Positions 12,461-25,060 of a stretch of DNA of 64,000 bases are shown here, one piece after another (within the stretch, counting starts at the first letter, position 1; each line of letters opens with the position of its first letter). Source of the stretch: Dichetophora obliterata. Taxonomy: Eukaryota; Arthropoda; Insecta; Diptera; Sciomyzidae. Position numbers and translations under genes: made by a program. The DNA lies in assembly GCA_963920525.1 (NCBI GenBank), contig OY986439.1:40180819-40244818 (forward strand), written 5' to 3'. The notes below the pieces were generated by a model, which was not told where the DNA came from, did no database searches, and was given only the letters and a program-made list of their open reading frames with translations.

Positions 12461-13159
12461 ATTCTAAACTTTTTTGTCATGTATGGATTTTTAGATGGCA
12501 CTCTAGTATTACTATATTTAATGTAAAAAGTAGAAGCGATCGAAAGTATTGTCCAAAGATATAAGCAAGCAAAAAGGGACTCGTTACGATACAAAAAAAC
12601 TAAATATACAAATATATAAACAAAACAATCTGCGAAGTATTCACGAGTCTTTTTTCAAAGTTATTTAAATATTATCTGGAATAATAACTATTTTCATAAT
12701 TGTTTCGTAGAAAATTATTTTTATACAAGCCATTATATGATACGTTACGATACATACGTAATTATACAGATTTTTTTTATTTAATTACAGTAGATAAGTA
12801 TACATATAAAGTGTAATTCATGACCGTAAAAATCTAAAACTAAAAAAAAATTATTTAACTCTATATATATATTATAATTAAACTTATAAAATTCACACCT
12901 TCGTTAAAATTTTTTTACTTTTGTCACCATTTTTCCACTTTTGCTGCCATTCATTATGCTTGTTGCCATTTTTTTTTTTAATTCCAATTGTGATAAGCTT
13001 TCATTACTCAGAATATAAATATAAACATAGTATTCTCCATTACGAAGGTTTTAAAAAATTTCAGTAACATTTAATTTTACAGCCGCGGTAGACTTTTTTG
13101 GGAAATGCCCATATACAAGTAAATATGCGCACTCACATACTTGCGCAAAGAGCACAGAA
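12461..13159. other. AT-rich non-coding stretch
   Basis: Nothing recognisable beyond A/T runs and short simple repeats. Confidence 0.5.
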
Positions 13160-13430
13160 TAATTAAAATGACAAAAGGACATGTTTCAACACGCTGATAT
13201 AAAAAAAAAAAAAAATTATATTTTGTAAAAATGTGATGACTTTTCATACATTTTATGTGGTGACTACATTTGTAGACACCCAGCCAGGAAATGGTCAATT
13301 TTAGAGATAGGGTCTGGTGATCTAGTAAAATGTTTTTTGAAAACCTCGAGGCCTACTGTTGCAAATTTTTTTTTTATTCAGTTTTTTCGGCAAAAATGTT
13401 ACAAATGTAGACATCCGAGCACATAAAGGT
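13160..13430 (+). repeat. Dispersed repeat family E, copy 1
   Basis: Shares a series of lines with 21525-21835 in the same orientation: aaaggacatgtttcaacacg, gtagacacccagccagga, gaaaacctcgaggcctac and cgagcacataaaggt. The copies differ by many substitutions and indels, so they are old. No ends, target duplication or protein were found. It may be an internal part of a larger transposon. Confidence 0.6.
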
Positions 13431-13699
13431 TAAGTTTGGAAAATTAATAATTTCCATTTTTTTTTTCATATGTGTTTTCTTGTTTTGGAGAAATGTATAC
13501 TCGAACGCAATTTCTTTACTTTTTTAAGGTTTTATAAGATTTCATATCTGGGGCATCAAAACTGGAACTGAAGACAATTTTCTCAATTTGAATTGACAAC
13601 TATATATAAGAGTGTATAAAATATAAAAAATTTTTTAGGTAACTAAGCTAATTTGTTTCTTTATAGAAATATTAATTCTATTGAAAAAATATTTTTAAT

Positions 13700-13776
13700 A
13701 AAATTCTGTCTGAGCGGAGGGGTTTGAACCGCGACTCTTTCTCTTACGGGCCACCACCGGTCGTCTGACTAAAGCC
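13700..13776 (-). ncRNA. Isolated family A tRNA-like core
   Basis: On the minus strand this has the family A order: ggcttta start, a degraded A-box line, the loop line cccgtaa, a good B box (ggttcaaacccc, near 13717-13728), the tail ctcagacagaat, and a T4 run at 13700-13703. The fold-back arms are missing, so the core exists here without its usual frame, either by decay of the arms or by independent dispersal. The anticodon-like stem is broken here. Confidence 0.5.
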
Positions 13777-14872
13777 ATTCATAAACATAGTATGACTTTC
13801 AGAAACACAAAATATGAGCATAGTAGTTCTGTTTCCGTACTAACTTCAAGTAAAAATAGAGTAATAGAGAGAAACTTGATTATCTGTCAAAATAAGAATA
13901 TTTAATAAAAAGTACCGAAACGACTTTAAGTACGTTTAAAGCACAACAGCTGTTCAAGACTTTTGCAATAGAAAAAATTGATTTTTGCTGAAAATTATTA
14001 ATTTATTTTTTTATAAAACACTTTGCACAAAATAAATAAAACAATGATACTTGCATTTAATTATTAGAATAATTTTTATTTCACAAAACAATAAAAAATA
14101 TTGATCTTAAAATCTTACGATCAGCTGTTTTTAACTAAAAATTCGTGCTCGAAGAAATTTTTCTAGTAAAGCACAAGTAATTTTAATAGAATACAGAGAG
14201 TGATATTTTGCTTGTTCTCCTTATCTCTCGAGTTAGAAAAATGTGTAAAGAAACGCTTTCCAGTAACTTCAAGGTTCTTGAATCGTGTACAGTTACAGAC
14301 CTATTATGTTGAATAAAATCATATTGTATATTTCTGCCAAATACGACATGTTCATAGTAAAAACATATTATTTTTTTACAAACATATTAGGTATGTTTCC
14401 GTATTCGATTCAAATAATTTGAAGTTGCTTGAAAGCGTTACTTTACAAATTTTGTGAAGGTCAAGAGAGAAGAATAGCACGCAAAATGTCAGCCTCTATT
14501 TTATTACAATTACTTGAATTTAGCACGGGAACAGACCTATTGTGGACTAGTTTTCCGCAAAAATATTTTTTATCACATCTGAAAATATTTTTACCTGGTT
14601 TTATCAAACCCGTTAATTCCATTTCCATATTTCTATATAACTTCTGAGAAACTTTTGAACACAGGTAAGGAATGTTCAACTCGAAAAAACTTAAAAATTA
14701 GAGACTTGTAAAGAAGGTGAGTTTTAAATTTAAATGACCAAAATGGTTATAGCTCTTTTTTTATATAAGTACATACAAAGCACCTGAACGAAATGGCTAT
14801 CTGAAAGAAAACTAATGAAAGAAAATAATATTTACTTCGATACTACTTCCAAATTACTTGTGAGAGAAAGTT
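13777..14872. other. Non-coding stretch
   Basis: No gene or transposon end recognised. A minus-strand and a plus-strand open frame overlap at 14430-14680; both look like chance frames in mixed-composition sequence. Confidence 0.4.
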
Positions 14873-15136
14873 TCAATATATCTGTGGTCAAAAGCACTAA
14901 GCGCTTAAGTCAAAAATTGCTGTTTCGAGTAATCTCGTGTTAAAGTTTTCAATTGCCATATGAATTGTATGAAAGAGTCTTTTGTTTTTGTGTCATAACT
15001 TTGGCTAGGGTCATGCTAGAAGCTCCAGATTTTGTGTGCTTATAAAGCTATATGCTTGAAACACATCTACATCAATAACTCAGTTTTGTCTTAAGTCGAC
15101 TTAAGCGCTTAGTGCTTTTGACCACAGATATATTGA
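14873..15136. repeat. Element with perfect 39-bp inverted repeats
   Basis: Positions 14873-14911 are the exact reverse complement of 15098-15136 (39 of 39 bases; the arm includes ctgtggtcaaaagcac and taagcgcttaag). The 186-base spacer is unique. Inside the right end lies a 16-bp palindrome, cttaagtcgacttaag (15090-15105). The direct repeat aagtacatac flanks the structure at about 14767 and 15166. It looks like a small MITE or stable hairpin; the superfamily is unclear. Confidence 0.6.
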
Positions 15137-15889
15137 GAGAGCTTTCAATACGTGCTTCGCTAAAAGTACATACGAAGCACCTTATCAAGGTTAGTTCCAG
15201 TGTTAACTGTTTAAAGTTTAAAAGGTACTACAACATGTGTAAAAAATATTACCCTGATGAAATCCTATTGGATAAGAGAGTAAAAATACCTGTGTACAAA
15301 TCCCACTGAATTCATACTTAAGAAGTTTGTATATGTATACTCTGTTTCCCTTCAGTGTTCTCTACATACGAAAATATATTTGACATATTTATATTGTTTG
15401 CAAGAAACTGAAAAACCATAAATAAATAATTTTTTATTAAAATTTAAATTTTTGAGATCGAGACTGTTTATTATGGCTCCTCACGATCCATAGAAAAAAA
15501 AAAAAGTTTTTCGGCACAAATGCAACAAATAATCCCTGGTTTATGTTATGAGACTTGCGCCATTTTTGAGGTTATTTCAAAACATTCTCGCTCACAGATG
15601 GCTATCGCTGGATTCAAAATATTTGGAGAATAATCATAACACAAACTAAGGATTATCTTGAGCAACTGTGCCGAACAACTTTTTCTCGTAAGGCGCCTTA
15701 CTGTTTATGTGAGAGCAGATACTAGTTAAGGTGCATCAAAGAGACATTATCGAAGCACAGTAATGTTGTAAGCAGCTTGCACATTGCTTGTGAGAGTGAA
15801 GTTGTTCATGTGAGAGCAGAAACTTTTTCGAGTTATTTGTAAATATATTTCGAGTATATTTGTAAACCGAATCAATGATATTTAATATT
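15137..15889. other. Non-coding stretch
   Basis: No gene seen. Short words such as gtgagagcagaaac recur at 15700-15830, suggesting decayed repeat sequence. Confidence 0.4.
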
Positions 15890-16030
15890 TTTTGTGTTTT
15901 TTTTTTATGGAAGCCCTCAATAGGGTGCCAGATAGAGAGGAGGTGAGTTCACAAGAAGTGTTGAGGTAGTGAAACTAATAGAAAAAGCTTATACATTTCA
16001 TCCCCTAGGGCATGATTTAATTACTGTAGG
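15890..16030 (+). repeat. Repeat family G, single unit
   Basis: Carries the ordered lines of the tandem units at 17690-18230: a T-run plus tatgga, an agggtg.c..atagag line, and tacatttcatcccctaggg. It is a diverged solitary unit about 1.7 kb from the array. Confidence 0.5.
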
Positions 16031-17689
16031 TTGTCCATTCGTTTGAAATTTTTCACAAGAAGGAAGATATACATACACCCGTAAAATTGAAAAGAAGAGC
16101 AAAAGAGTAATTTTTTAATGACAAAATATCATTCGAAGTTCTAAATACTCACAGATACATTTCTCTACTGCTTTTTCTACTACGTTTTCCACTACTTGTT
16201 TGTTTGTTTGTTTGTTTGTTTGTTTTGATTAAAAATTTTATTGAGTTTTTAAAAAGGTAATGACAATGTTTTGTTGAGTAAATGAAAATTGAAATAATAA
16301 AATAAATATAGCGCACATAACACAAAAATTTTTTTTATCTTATGAATATTTTTACTATTTTTTAGCTTTAAAATTACAATTAGCAAAAGAATAGTCAGTT
16401 TAGATACAAATCTAATTGAAAACATATTTTTAAATATAGATTGAATCCTTTAGTAGTATTTTGATAATAACAGTTAAAATATGGGGGTAATTCCGCCAAA
16501 ACTGCCCCTTTTTTCTTTTGAAAAATGGATAAATGAAAGAATAAAACTGAAGCTACACTAAGTAAGCCTGCAGGCTAAAAGCTTTTAAGCGGCCAGAATT
16601 AATATACGTTTACACGGCTGAAAAAGTTCTTAGCTCAGAGCTAATTTTGAGCATCATTGCCCTAAAGTAAGTTAAAATCTCTTAAATTTACACGTTATTA
16701 CGTTATGAAATTGATTTGTATGCATTCTGTGTTTTTTAAGGAGTTTCAGGAATGACATAAAATGTCAGGAATGTCAAAATAATCTTTATTTGAAGATCAC
16801 AGTTATCGGAGATAACGAAACCACTTATCCGCACGTTTTTATCATATATTTGATAACTAATTTAATGTGTTATACTAAATTTCGTTTTAATCTATCACTA
16901 ACTAAATATACAGTTGGTTACAGAAATGACAACTTTATCTTGGTTTAAACTCGTCAAAACTTGACCGTCAAGTTTTGCTTATGCCCCTTTAAACTTGACA
17001 GCTTTCATTTTATTAAATAAAATAGTTGATCATCGCAGCAAATTTATTAAACTCATAGTAAATGCATAAAACGAATATGGATACGAAATGAAAGATAAAA
17101 CTGTAGGCTTTAAACACAAAATATATTTTTTAAAACCTTATGGTTGCAAATTTTTGAGAAAACAACAATTTTAACACAAACTAAAAGCAAAAGTAATATA
17201 AAACTGCTCACAAAATTCTAATTATTTCTTAAATTTATTTTATTTGTATTTTTTCTAATAGATAATTTAATTGTCTTTTAAATGACATGTCAATATATTA
17301 TATCTATTAGATAATGGTAAGGATATAGATATTTTATTGAACAGATATTGTACCAAGCAAAAAAATTTTAAAAATCGATATCTAGGTGAGGTATCGATTT
17401 CTTGTTCGACCAAACATATTTTGTTTTTTTTTTTTGTTTTGAACAAAAAACCATTTTCAAATCGTGGCGCCCCAGTTATTGCAATCGTACAGTATTTTTT
17501 TCTGATAACAGCAATATATAGAATAACTACTTTTTTAAAAAACTACACAACGAAACACTGAAACATAACTTTTCCAGAGAAGACCACAAAACCCTGGTTG
17601 TCGTTTAAATGTAAGAGAGAATATATTTTTGTTTTCATATTTACGGGCGTTATCAAACTATTGGATAACCTATAATAATTAAATTATGC
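16031..17689. other. Non-coding stretch with (TTTG)n and a 23-bp palindrome
   Basis: A TTTG microsatellite sits at about 16199-16226. Positions 16955-16977 form a palindrome with perfect 11-bp arms (caaaacttgac) around a single central base. No coding sequence recognised. Confidence 0.5.
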
Positions 17690-18230
17690 CATAGGGGTCA
17701 TTTATTTTTTGATATATGAACTATAATAAACATGTTTTTCTATTTTTTTTTTTGTGTTTTTTGTATGGGGACCCCAGAAGGGTGGCGTATAGAGTTTAGA
17801 TATGCTGAAAAGAAGTTTTGAGGGGGACAAATTAATAGGATTATCTCATACATTTGACCCCCTAGGGTCAATAATTTTTTGATGCGAACTATAATAGACT
17901 TTTTTCGGTTTTTTTTTATGGAGACCTACAGAATAAATACCCCTAAAATATATGCAGTTTTCTCAAAGAGTTGCAGATAGAGTATGTGTGTTCAAAAGAA
18001 ATATTAAACGGGAAAAATTCATTGGATCAGCTCATACATTTGACCTCCCAAGAGGTCTTAGATTTTTAGATATTTACTAAAACAGACATTTTTTTTCTAT
18101 ATTTTGTGCTTTTTGTATGAGGACTTCCAAAACAGATCCCCCTTAAATAGGTGTAAGCTTTTCTCACGTCAAAAATAGCAAATCTCGGATATACTACTAA
18201 TAGTCTAACATTTTAGTTTTGAGAAAAAAG
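17690..18230 (+). repeat. Repeat family G, about three tandem diverged units of roughly 180 bp
   Basis: Lines such as ctcatacatttgacccccta, gaactataataaac (and variants) and a poly-T plus tatggrga line recur at about 17690, 17870 and 18050. The units are well diverged. It resembles a decayed satellite or internal tandem part of a transposon. Nothing is encoded. Confidence 0.5.
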
Positions 18231-19389
18231 CTTTTAAAAATTGAATAACATTTAGCATGCACATATAATATCGACTATGTGCTTTCGATTTTGTGCTTTC
18301 AAGAAACATTAAAAAAAAGAATCGAGAACCCACCTACATCCTGTTGAATAACGAGTTTTCAGGCCAATCGACTTGATAGAATTTTTGAAAATACCTGGGC
18401 CGATACAAAAAACGTTCTTTCGAAAAAAAGCTTATAAAAATTTAATAACATTCAGCGTGCACTCATGAGGCGCTCTCGATTATATGCTAAACTTAGTAAA
18501 TATTTTTAATTTTAGTCTCAAATATTTATAGAAGGTTTTCGCTGTTTTAAAAAAACAATAAAAAAAACTTGAACAACAGACTACATCCTTTAGCCTCCAA
18601 ACAGCTTCAATTTTACTTGTAAGAAAAACTAATTCGAGGCAAGAAAGAGCTAATAACTAGGCCTTAAGAAGAAGCTTCGCACAAGTGCATGCAAGGAAAA
18701 AGAAATGCTGCTCGCTTGTTGAAAGTACAATTGTTACTTGTGACGGTAAGTGATAAATTTAAAAAGATAAAAACACGTCTAAAAAAGCATAGCTCAAGTC
18801 AATAAGGAAACCCTTAACAACCTTAAAAAAATTACACACAATGCCTTTTCAGTATGAAGAAGTTTAATACTCGATGATTGATGGTTTGCTTTGAAAGCGG
18901 CTTATTTTATAAGCAAGCCGCTTACCCAAAAAGGGTAAGAAAAAAAACTTTTTGAAGAGTTCGAGCGGGACAGAGGAACGTTTGAAAAATGCTAAAGATG
19001 ATTGGACTGCTGATGTTCAACAACAGCAGAGAAAAAAAGAGTGGTTCAAAAAAATAGAATCAAATAGACTTTAATGTTGGACCAAATTGAGTTAGGAGCG
19101 GTGAAACAATTTAGCAGGCAGTTTATCGAATATGTTGAAAACAAAGGAAGAAAATACCAAAAGTATTTATTTAAAAAAAAAAAAGATCTTTGCACTATAA
19201 GTTGCATAACATGGGCACAGTGAGAGATTTTCTTAATTTATGTTATCAAAATTAAAAAAAAATTAAAAACAAAAAAAAATTAATTTTCTCTAAAATATAG
19301 CAAAATAACCCGAAAGCCATTATAAAGATATTTTCCATTCATTAAATCTGTGGCGCTAGACAATTACAGCTAAAGTCTGATATCAAAAA
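18231..19389. other. Non-coding stretch
   Basis: AT-rich sequence with A-runs. The line gaaaaaagcttttaaaaattgaata recurs in variant form near 18220 and 18430, pointing to old repeats. No gene recognised. Confidence 0.4.
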
Positions 19390-19600
19390 GAAATCTTGCT
19401 TCAAAGTTTTTAATCTCCACAGATTGCAAACAGAAATAAGAAGCATTGATTTATTACCTAAACTAGTTTAGGTTTCTCTAAAATATAGATTAGAGAAATC
19501 TTGCTTCAAAGTTTTCAATCTCCACAGATTGAAAACAGAAAATAGAAGCATTGATTTATTACCTGAACTACTTTAGGTAATGAGAAATTTTTTACTTCAC
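19390..19600 (+). repeat. Tandem duplication, period 105 bp
   Basis: The unit starting gaaatcttgcttcaaag at 19390 is repeated at 19495 with few differences, including ctccacagattg, agaagcattgatttattacc and the closing lines cctaaactagtttagg and cctgaactactttagg. High similarity implies a fairly recent duplication. Confidence 0.75.
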
Positions 19601-19876
19601 CTAACCTTTTCGACAACTTTTCTAGTTAGACAGTGAATAAAACTATCATGGATTAGATTCTTGACCTAATTGAAAATTGTACCCTCAATATAAATATTAC
19701 TAATAACTGAATAGGAGTCGTAGAATCGACGCATTACGAATTAGTAAATATTGAGTAATAAAATATATACTTATTAGTAAATATTAAGAATATTTTATTC
19801 GTATTCGTACAAAAACAAATGTATATTGCACAAATACATTTATTACATTTACGAATTATTATAATATCTAATAAAG

Positions 19877-19958
19877 AAAAAACATTCTGTCTGAGGTGGA
19901 GTTTTAAGCCCGGCTTCTTAGCTTACGAGCCACCTACTCTACCGGTAGGCTACCGGTT
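19877..19958 (-). ncRNA. tRNA-like core a of family A copy 2
   Basis: The A box is tagcctaccggtagagtagg (rc of 19933-19952). An anticodon-like arm is formed by tggc and gcta around tcgtaa, with one G-U pair. The B box is degraded (ggcttaaaactcc). The terminator-like T6 run is at 19877-19882. Confidence 0.5.
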
Positions 19959-20017
19959 ATTTACAATCATACAGTTCCTGATATTCTATAGTTGTTCGAC
20001 AAACCAGCCTAAAAAAT

Positions 20018-20098
20018 AAAAAAATTCTGTTTGATGTGGAGTTTGAACCTCGGCTTATTGACTTACGGGTCAGGCACTCTACCAGTAGGCTTCAGCCA
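20018..20098 (-). ncRNA. tRNA-like core b of family A copy 2, best preserved
   Basis: The start is ggctgaagcc. The A box is agcctactggtagagtgcc. An anticodon-like arm pairs tgac with gtca around ccgtaa, and the B box is gaggttcaaactcc (rc of 20038-20051). A T7 run at 20018-20024 follows. Compared with core 2 of copy 1, the arm changes an A-T pair to G-C while still pairing. It is the best candidate for a transcribed member of family A. Confidence 0.55.
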
Positions 20099-20569
20099 CT
20101 TTTCAATCCTATAGTTCCTTGTATTCGGTTTAAAACTTTTTAAACTCAAATAATAATTTGTACATTGTACAAATAATTCGTACGGTCAACCTGCGAATGA
20201 ACTTTTTCTACTAATATGATTTTATATTCGTAAACAGTACAAAAGCATTAGTAAATACTACGAATATAATGAAAGAAATTAGGAAGTTATTCGTACGAGA
20301 ATTTTATGAATATTATTATTTATATGTACACAATCATTCGTACAATCTTCTAATACGAATTATTTTTTTTTTTGTTTACGAATATCATTAGTATATAAAA
20401 TGGGTATATATATAGATGCTACATCAGGTATTAGTAACATTTTACGAAAAAATTCGTAAAGATATCACAATACAAATACTTCGTATATTATACGAATATT
20501 TGTGAAATGTACGAATATTTTGTTTACGAATATAATATGAAGAAATTTTACTAATAAATGTTTTGAGTG

Positions 20570-21524
20570 TAAATTCTACTAAAATTATGTTTTTAAAATC
20601 ACCTAATTTTTTTATTTATTTTGCTCTAAGGCGTTAAACCTTAAAGAACCAATTGATTTTTTTATTTCGTTATTTTTAAAATTGAAATAAACACCAATCG
20701 AAAAACAAACTCTAAGCTAGTTCGATAACGAGTCCAAGATGGCGGATCCGAGATCTCGTGTTTTTTGCGAATTCATAACAAAGCCGACATTTTTATATGA
20801 TATTCTTTTTGATAAAAACAAGTTTTTCATTGTTAGCTGCTAGGAAAAATTAATTTCAAATAAATTTGAAATAATTCAAAGATTTTCTTATATATTTGTA
20901 TGGATCCAAAATCTCGTGTTCGTTTCAAGCTATACATCTTTTAAGTAAAAAACATTTTTGTTGTCCTATTAAATGACAAAACTGTTATAAAAAATATATA
21001 AACAATAACATTTTCAGTTTTCGGAACAAAACTTTGTATAAAAAAACCAAATACCAGCACAACAAAAAAAAAAACATTTTTGTGAATATCTTCAAATAAT
21101 TCTTTAAGAAAATTAAAATCAAAAGTTTTTATTGTTTTTATAAGTTGAAATGCGAGAGGCGATATTGTGGTATTTCGAAATTAGGTCTCGATGTCTTAAG
21201 CTTTAGTAACAGCATTCTGTAGCTCTTCTTCCGCTACATACGCTTGATCTCCTTGCAGTGTACCCAGCCGCACCATGAAGAAATAATAATAAGAAAATAA
21301 TAATAAATAACTATTATGTAAAGCAAATAATTTATAATAATTTAAAAAATAATTTCATCTTCTTCTAATACGATTTTCATAACAAGTGCTACTAAAAATT
21401 TTCCGTTATCGCGATGAGCTAACTTCGGTGTTCAAGACAAATGAAATTTGGTGAAAGATTTTATGAGTATGAACACTTTTGTGGTTAAGCGGTTTGATGA
21501 TCGATATTTGAAGTGTGAACGGGG
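20570..21524. other. Non-coding stretch
   Basis: No gene recognised. It includes a short less AT-rich patch (20720-20760) with no open frame of interest. Confidence 0.4.
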
Positions 21525-21835
21525 CTAATAACAAAAATTGCAAAAGGACATGTTTTGACACGTCGAAATACTAAATTTTATATTGGGTAAAAAACTGATA
21601 TGAGTTTTCATACATATTATATGCTGACTACATTGGTAGACACCCAGCCAGGAGTTGGTCAATTTTGGAAGTAGTGTTTGGAGGTCTCGTTTAATTTTTT
21701 TATGACATTAGTGGCCAAAACTGCTTAGAAATTATTTTTGGGAAACTATTGAAAACCTCGGAGCCTATTATTGAGAAATTTTTGTTTCTGCTACAAAAAT
21801 GCTACAAATATAGACAACCGAGCACATGAAGGTCA
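21525..21835 (+). repeat. Dispersed repeat family E, copy 2
   Basis: Partner of 13160-13430, sharing gtagacacccagccagga and aaaacctcg.agcctatt lines in the same order. It is about 40 bp longer than copy 1 through insertions around 21690-21730. Confidence 0.6.
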
Positions 21836-23068
21836 AATCTGCATAAAACACGTAACACCGACAGTTATTCAAGTTGTGTGTGCTTAGGAAAATATGTCAA
21901 TTTGCCAAATAATTAAGTCTGATTATATGTCAATCGGTAGTACGATCAGTCACAGTATAAAACACAAGTCTCTATTTTAATTCAAATGTAAACATTTAGT
22001 TAACTCTTAAACATACTCTGTTTAATTTTAATGCCTATGATCATTATTAAATATGTGTCCAATTTTACTACATTTTGATGGATATCTCAAATATTGAATA
22101 TTTACTATAGAATTTTTTTATGGTTAGAAATCTTGGAATAAATTTAAAACTTTCAGGTTTTTATATACAATATGACATCAAAATTGTATTAAAATTATTA
22201 CTTGCCAAATTATTTTTAATAAAAATATGCCATGATATTTAATGCTCAGTTCGAATAAATTTTTAATACAGATTTTGTATAAAAAATTAAGTATAATATT
22301 AACCATTGTATCAAATTAATTCCAAAATATTGGTTATAAAAAAATTGGTTTAATATTTTAACTATATTAAAATTTAGTACAACATTGTATTGAAATATGT
22401 TGTATATGTAACATATTGTATGGTCATCTTTAAAATTAACTACAATTTTCACCATAGTATCAAAATGTTGTCTTGGGAATAAAATATCTCAGTGGGTAAT
22501 TGAGCTAGTTCTACGCAAAAGAAGATATGCCAGTAGTGCTATTATTGGCGTCAATATACCTTTCTCGATCGCTCTATTGATTAGTGCTTCTGTAAGGCTT
22601 ACCCTTTGATGGTGTGTCATGAATAAAATTTTTGAAAAATTTAGAAAAATTTTCCAATTCACAGAACAATTAAAAAAAAAACTAAATTTAAAAATAAAAA
22701 AAAAAAAACAAATTTTCTGAGCTAAATCTAGAACCCAGCTCTCCGAATTCTAAAACATTTTATACTATATTACATGAAAACTTCTATATGGAAAAATTTT
22801 AATTCTTTACTTATAGTTTTGTATGAAGAAATTTAAAAAAAAAAATAAAAAATAATATTAAAAAATTAAATTTAAATCAACAGAAAAATTGTTAAAAACA
22901 AATTAAGATTTAAAAAATATACAATACAAAAATTAACTTTTTTAGAGCAGCGAGAGCGGCAGGCCATTAAATTTTCCCATTGCATATAAAAAACAAAGGA
23001 TACTTGTTTACTAGTGTGGTGGGGCTACGAAATATATGTGCATTAGGATACTTAAAAAATTTGCCATT
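21836..23068. other. AT-rich non-coding stretch
   Basis: No gene or transposon end recognised. Self-similar AT words at 22250-22450 give a minus-strand open frame that is composition-driven. Confidence 0.4.
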
Positions 23069-23840
23069 GCCACCAACTAAAAGTAAAATTTTATCTATTT
23101 TATGACGAGTCCCAAAATATTTTGGCTGTCACGAAAACCGCCAGTGAGCAAAACAATTTTGAAATAACCTCTAAAAGTCATGCATTTCGTAAAAATTTTG
23201 GCTGGTGTAATTATTAATAAAAAACAAACGGCCAGGAATAGTAGTACTGAAAAAGTTATTAAATAGTGATATTACATCATACAAATTTAAAATTTTTGCA
23301 ATCGGATTAAAGTTAATGCTGTTTTCGTGCATTTTTTGTTTTTTTTAAGTAATTTTCACTAAAATATAAATAACTTCATTATTTCTAATGCGATATTTCT
23401 AAGTTATCATTGAAAAGATTTGGAATGCTTACATTAATTCATGGTCAGAATCGAATAAATTGATACACTAAAAACTAAAATAATAATTATAAAATAAACA
23501 CCTGCTGAAAAAATATTGAAAGAAATTAAAAAAAAAAACTAATATAAGTTATTGGCATATTTGAATTTTGAAAGTTTTTGTATGGAAATAAAATAAAAAA
23601 TATCAAAAATATGCATGAAAAACAGCATTATCTTTAATCTGATTGCAAGATTGTATTAAAAATATTTTGATGTGGATTGAAAGAGCTTTTACCAGGCTAT
23701 AATTTCTGTTAGTTTATTTTTTTACAACTACATACTACACCAGCCAATATATTAACGAAAAACATGATTTTTTGGAGGTTCTTTCCTCCAATTTTGGGAA
23801 TCGTCATAAGATAGATCAAGGTTAATTTTTAGTCGGGGCA
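23069..23840. mobile_element. Fold-back MITE family F
   Basis: The two halves are inverted over several hundred bases. Left lines atgacgagtcccaaaat, ttttggctggtgtaatta and gcaatcggattaaagttaat are matched in reverse complement on the right by attttgggaatcgtcat, acaccagcca and tttaatctgattgc. Outermost arms start gccaccaactaaaag (left) and gccccgactaaaaat (right, rc). No protein is encoded. The target duplication is not clear, so the superfamily is unassigned. Confidence 0.6.
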
Positions 23841-25060
23841 TCGATACATTTTTTTTATGGAGCTCGAGACACTTTAATGTGCAGGCATGCTAAAAGCGCT
23901 TCGAACCGCTGCGATTGCCTGCTGGGATCGTTGTTATATTTGAACTGTATTAAAATGTAAAGCAAAATATATTTACAAATTTTGTAATCAATTCCGACCA
24001 TACAGTTTAATACTTTTTTATTAAAAATCTTTGCAATACTTTGCTTGCATTAAAAAAATTTTCCAGGATTTCTCAACGTGCGGTAAAGCTACACTTCAGC
24101 TGAATTTAAAAAAAAAAATACTTTTAAAATTATGGTAAATTTAGATTATTTTTATAGTGTGCAAGTATAGTAAATTTAAGATTTGTCAAAGTTTGCTTTT
24201 TTTATCTTTTTGATGAAAACCTTTTCTTACGCATTAAAAATGAGCTAGTTTTGAAAAAAATCAATACAGTTTCATTACAATAATCATTACAAATTGAATT
24301 CATATTTTTTTAACAATTTTTTTAATATAATTTTTAATAATAAAAAACACTAATTATAATTTAAACCAAAAGGTTTCATCATTTCTAAAGTATTTTTTAA
24401 TGTTATACAGATTTTTAATCCAATCAATGTATAATTTCAATGATAACCGGTTTTTTATTTAAATAATTCCAAAAACCGGTTATTGCAAGAAGCGTAGTTT
24501 CAGGGTTGTTTGAAAAGCTCAATTTTAAATACTGTCGAAAATTTTAAAACACTTGTTTTAACGCTTTGTATAATAAATACAGTTAAGTCAATTGCATAGC
24601 GTTTTCAACCAGCATACGATAGTGCTTAAATCTGCATAATTTTTTAAAATTACTAATTTATACAAATGATATTATAAAAAATATATTATTTTTAGTAAAA
24701 ATGTTATAATTTAATTTCATATACACTCTTCTGCGAGAACAATGTTGGGATTCAACGTTGAAAAGTTTAGGAAGTAAGCTACAAAAAATTGAGAGCGTAG
24801 TGCAGTTAATAAAACACCCTGTACACGTATTGGAGTGTGAGGGTTTTCGGATCGTATCCTTACTCGTGGCCACTGTTATTTTTTAAAATAAACCAAGAAG
24901 TTTTGAAAAAAAAATTAATAGTTTTGTTTTGCTTCGTTGGCCAAATATCACACTGTGAAGCAGTTGTTAGGCTAAATGACATTTTTATTATTTTCTTCAG
25001 TGTTTTGAAGCAGTTTCTATGAAGTTTCAAAGAGTTTTTAAAGCCGGTTAGTAAAGCCTT
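23841..25060. other. Non-coding stretch
   Basis: AT-rich, no gene recognised. Sequence complexity rises from about 24700 towards the island that follows. Confidence 0.4.

Larger units (their letters stand above)
19682..20569 (-). mobile_element. Fold-back element family A, copy 2, with two tRNA-like cores
   Basis: Inverted relative to the copy at 8664. The right end is aatgttttgagt, matching the other copy's terminus; the left end (accctcaatataaat) is more diverged. The arms are made of attcgtac/gtacgaat words. The centre holds two tandem tRNA-like units on the minus strand, joined by the same linker seen in copy 1 (gttgttcgacaaaccagcc). No protein and no clear target duplication. Confidence 0.65.
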
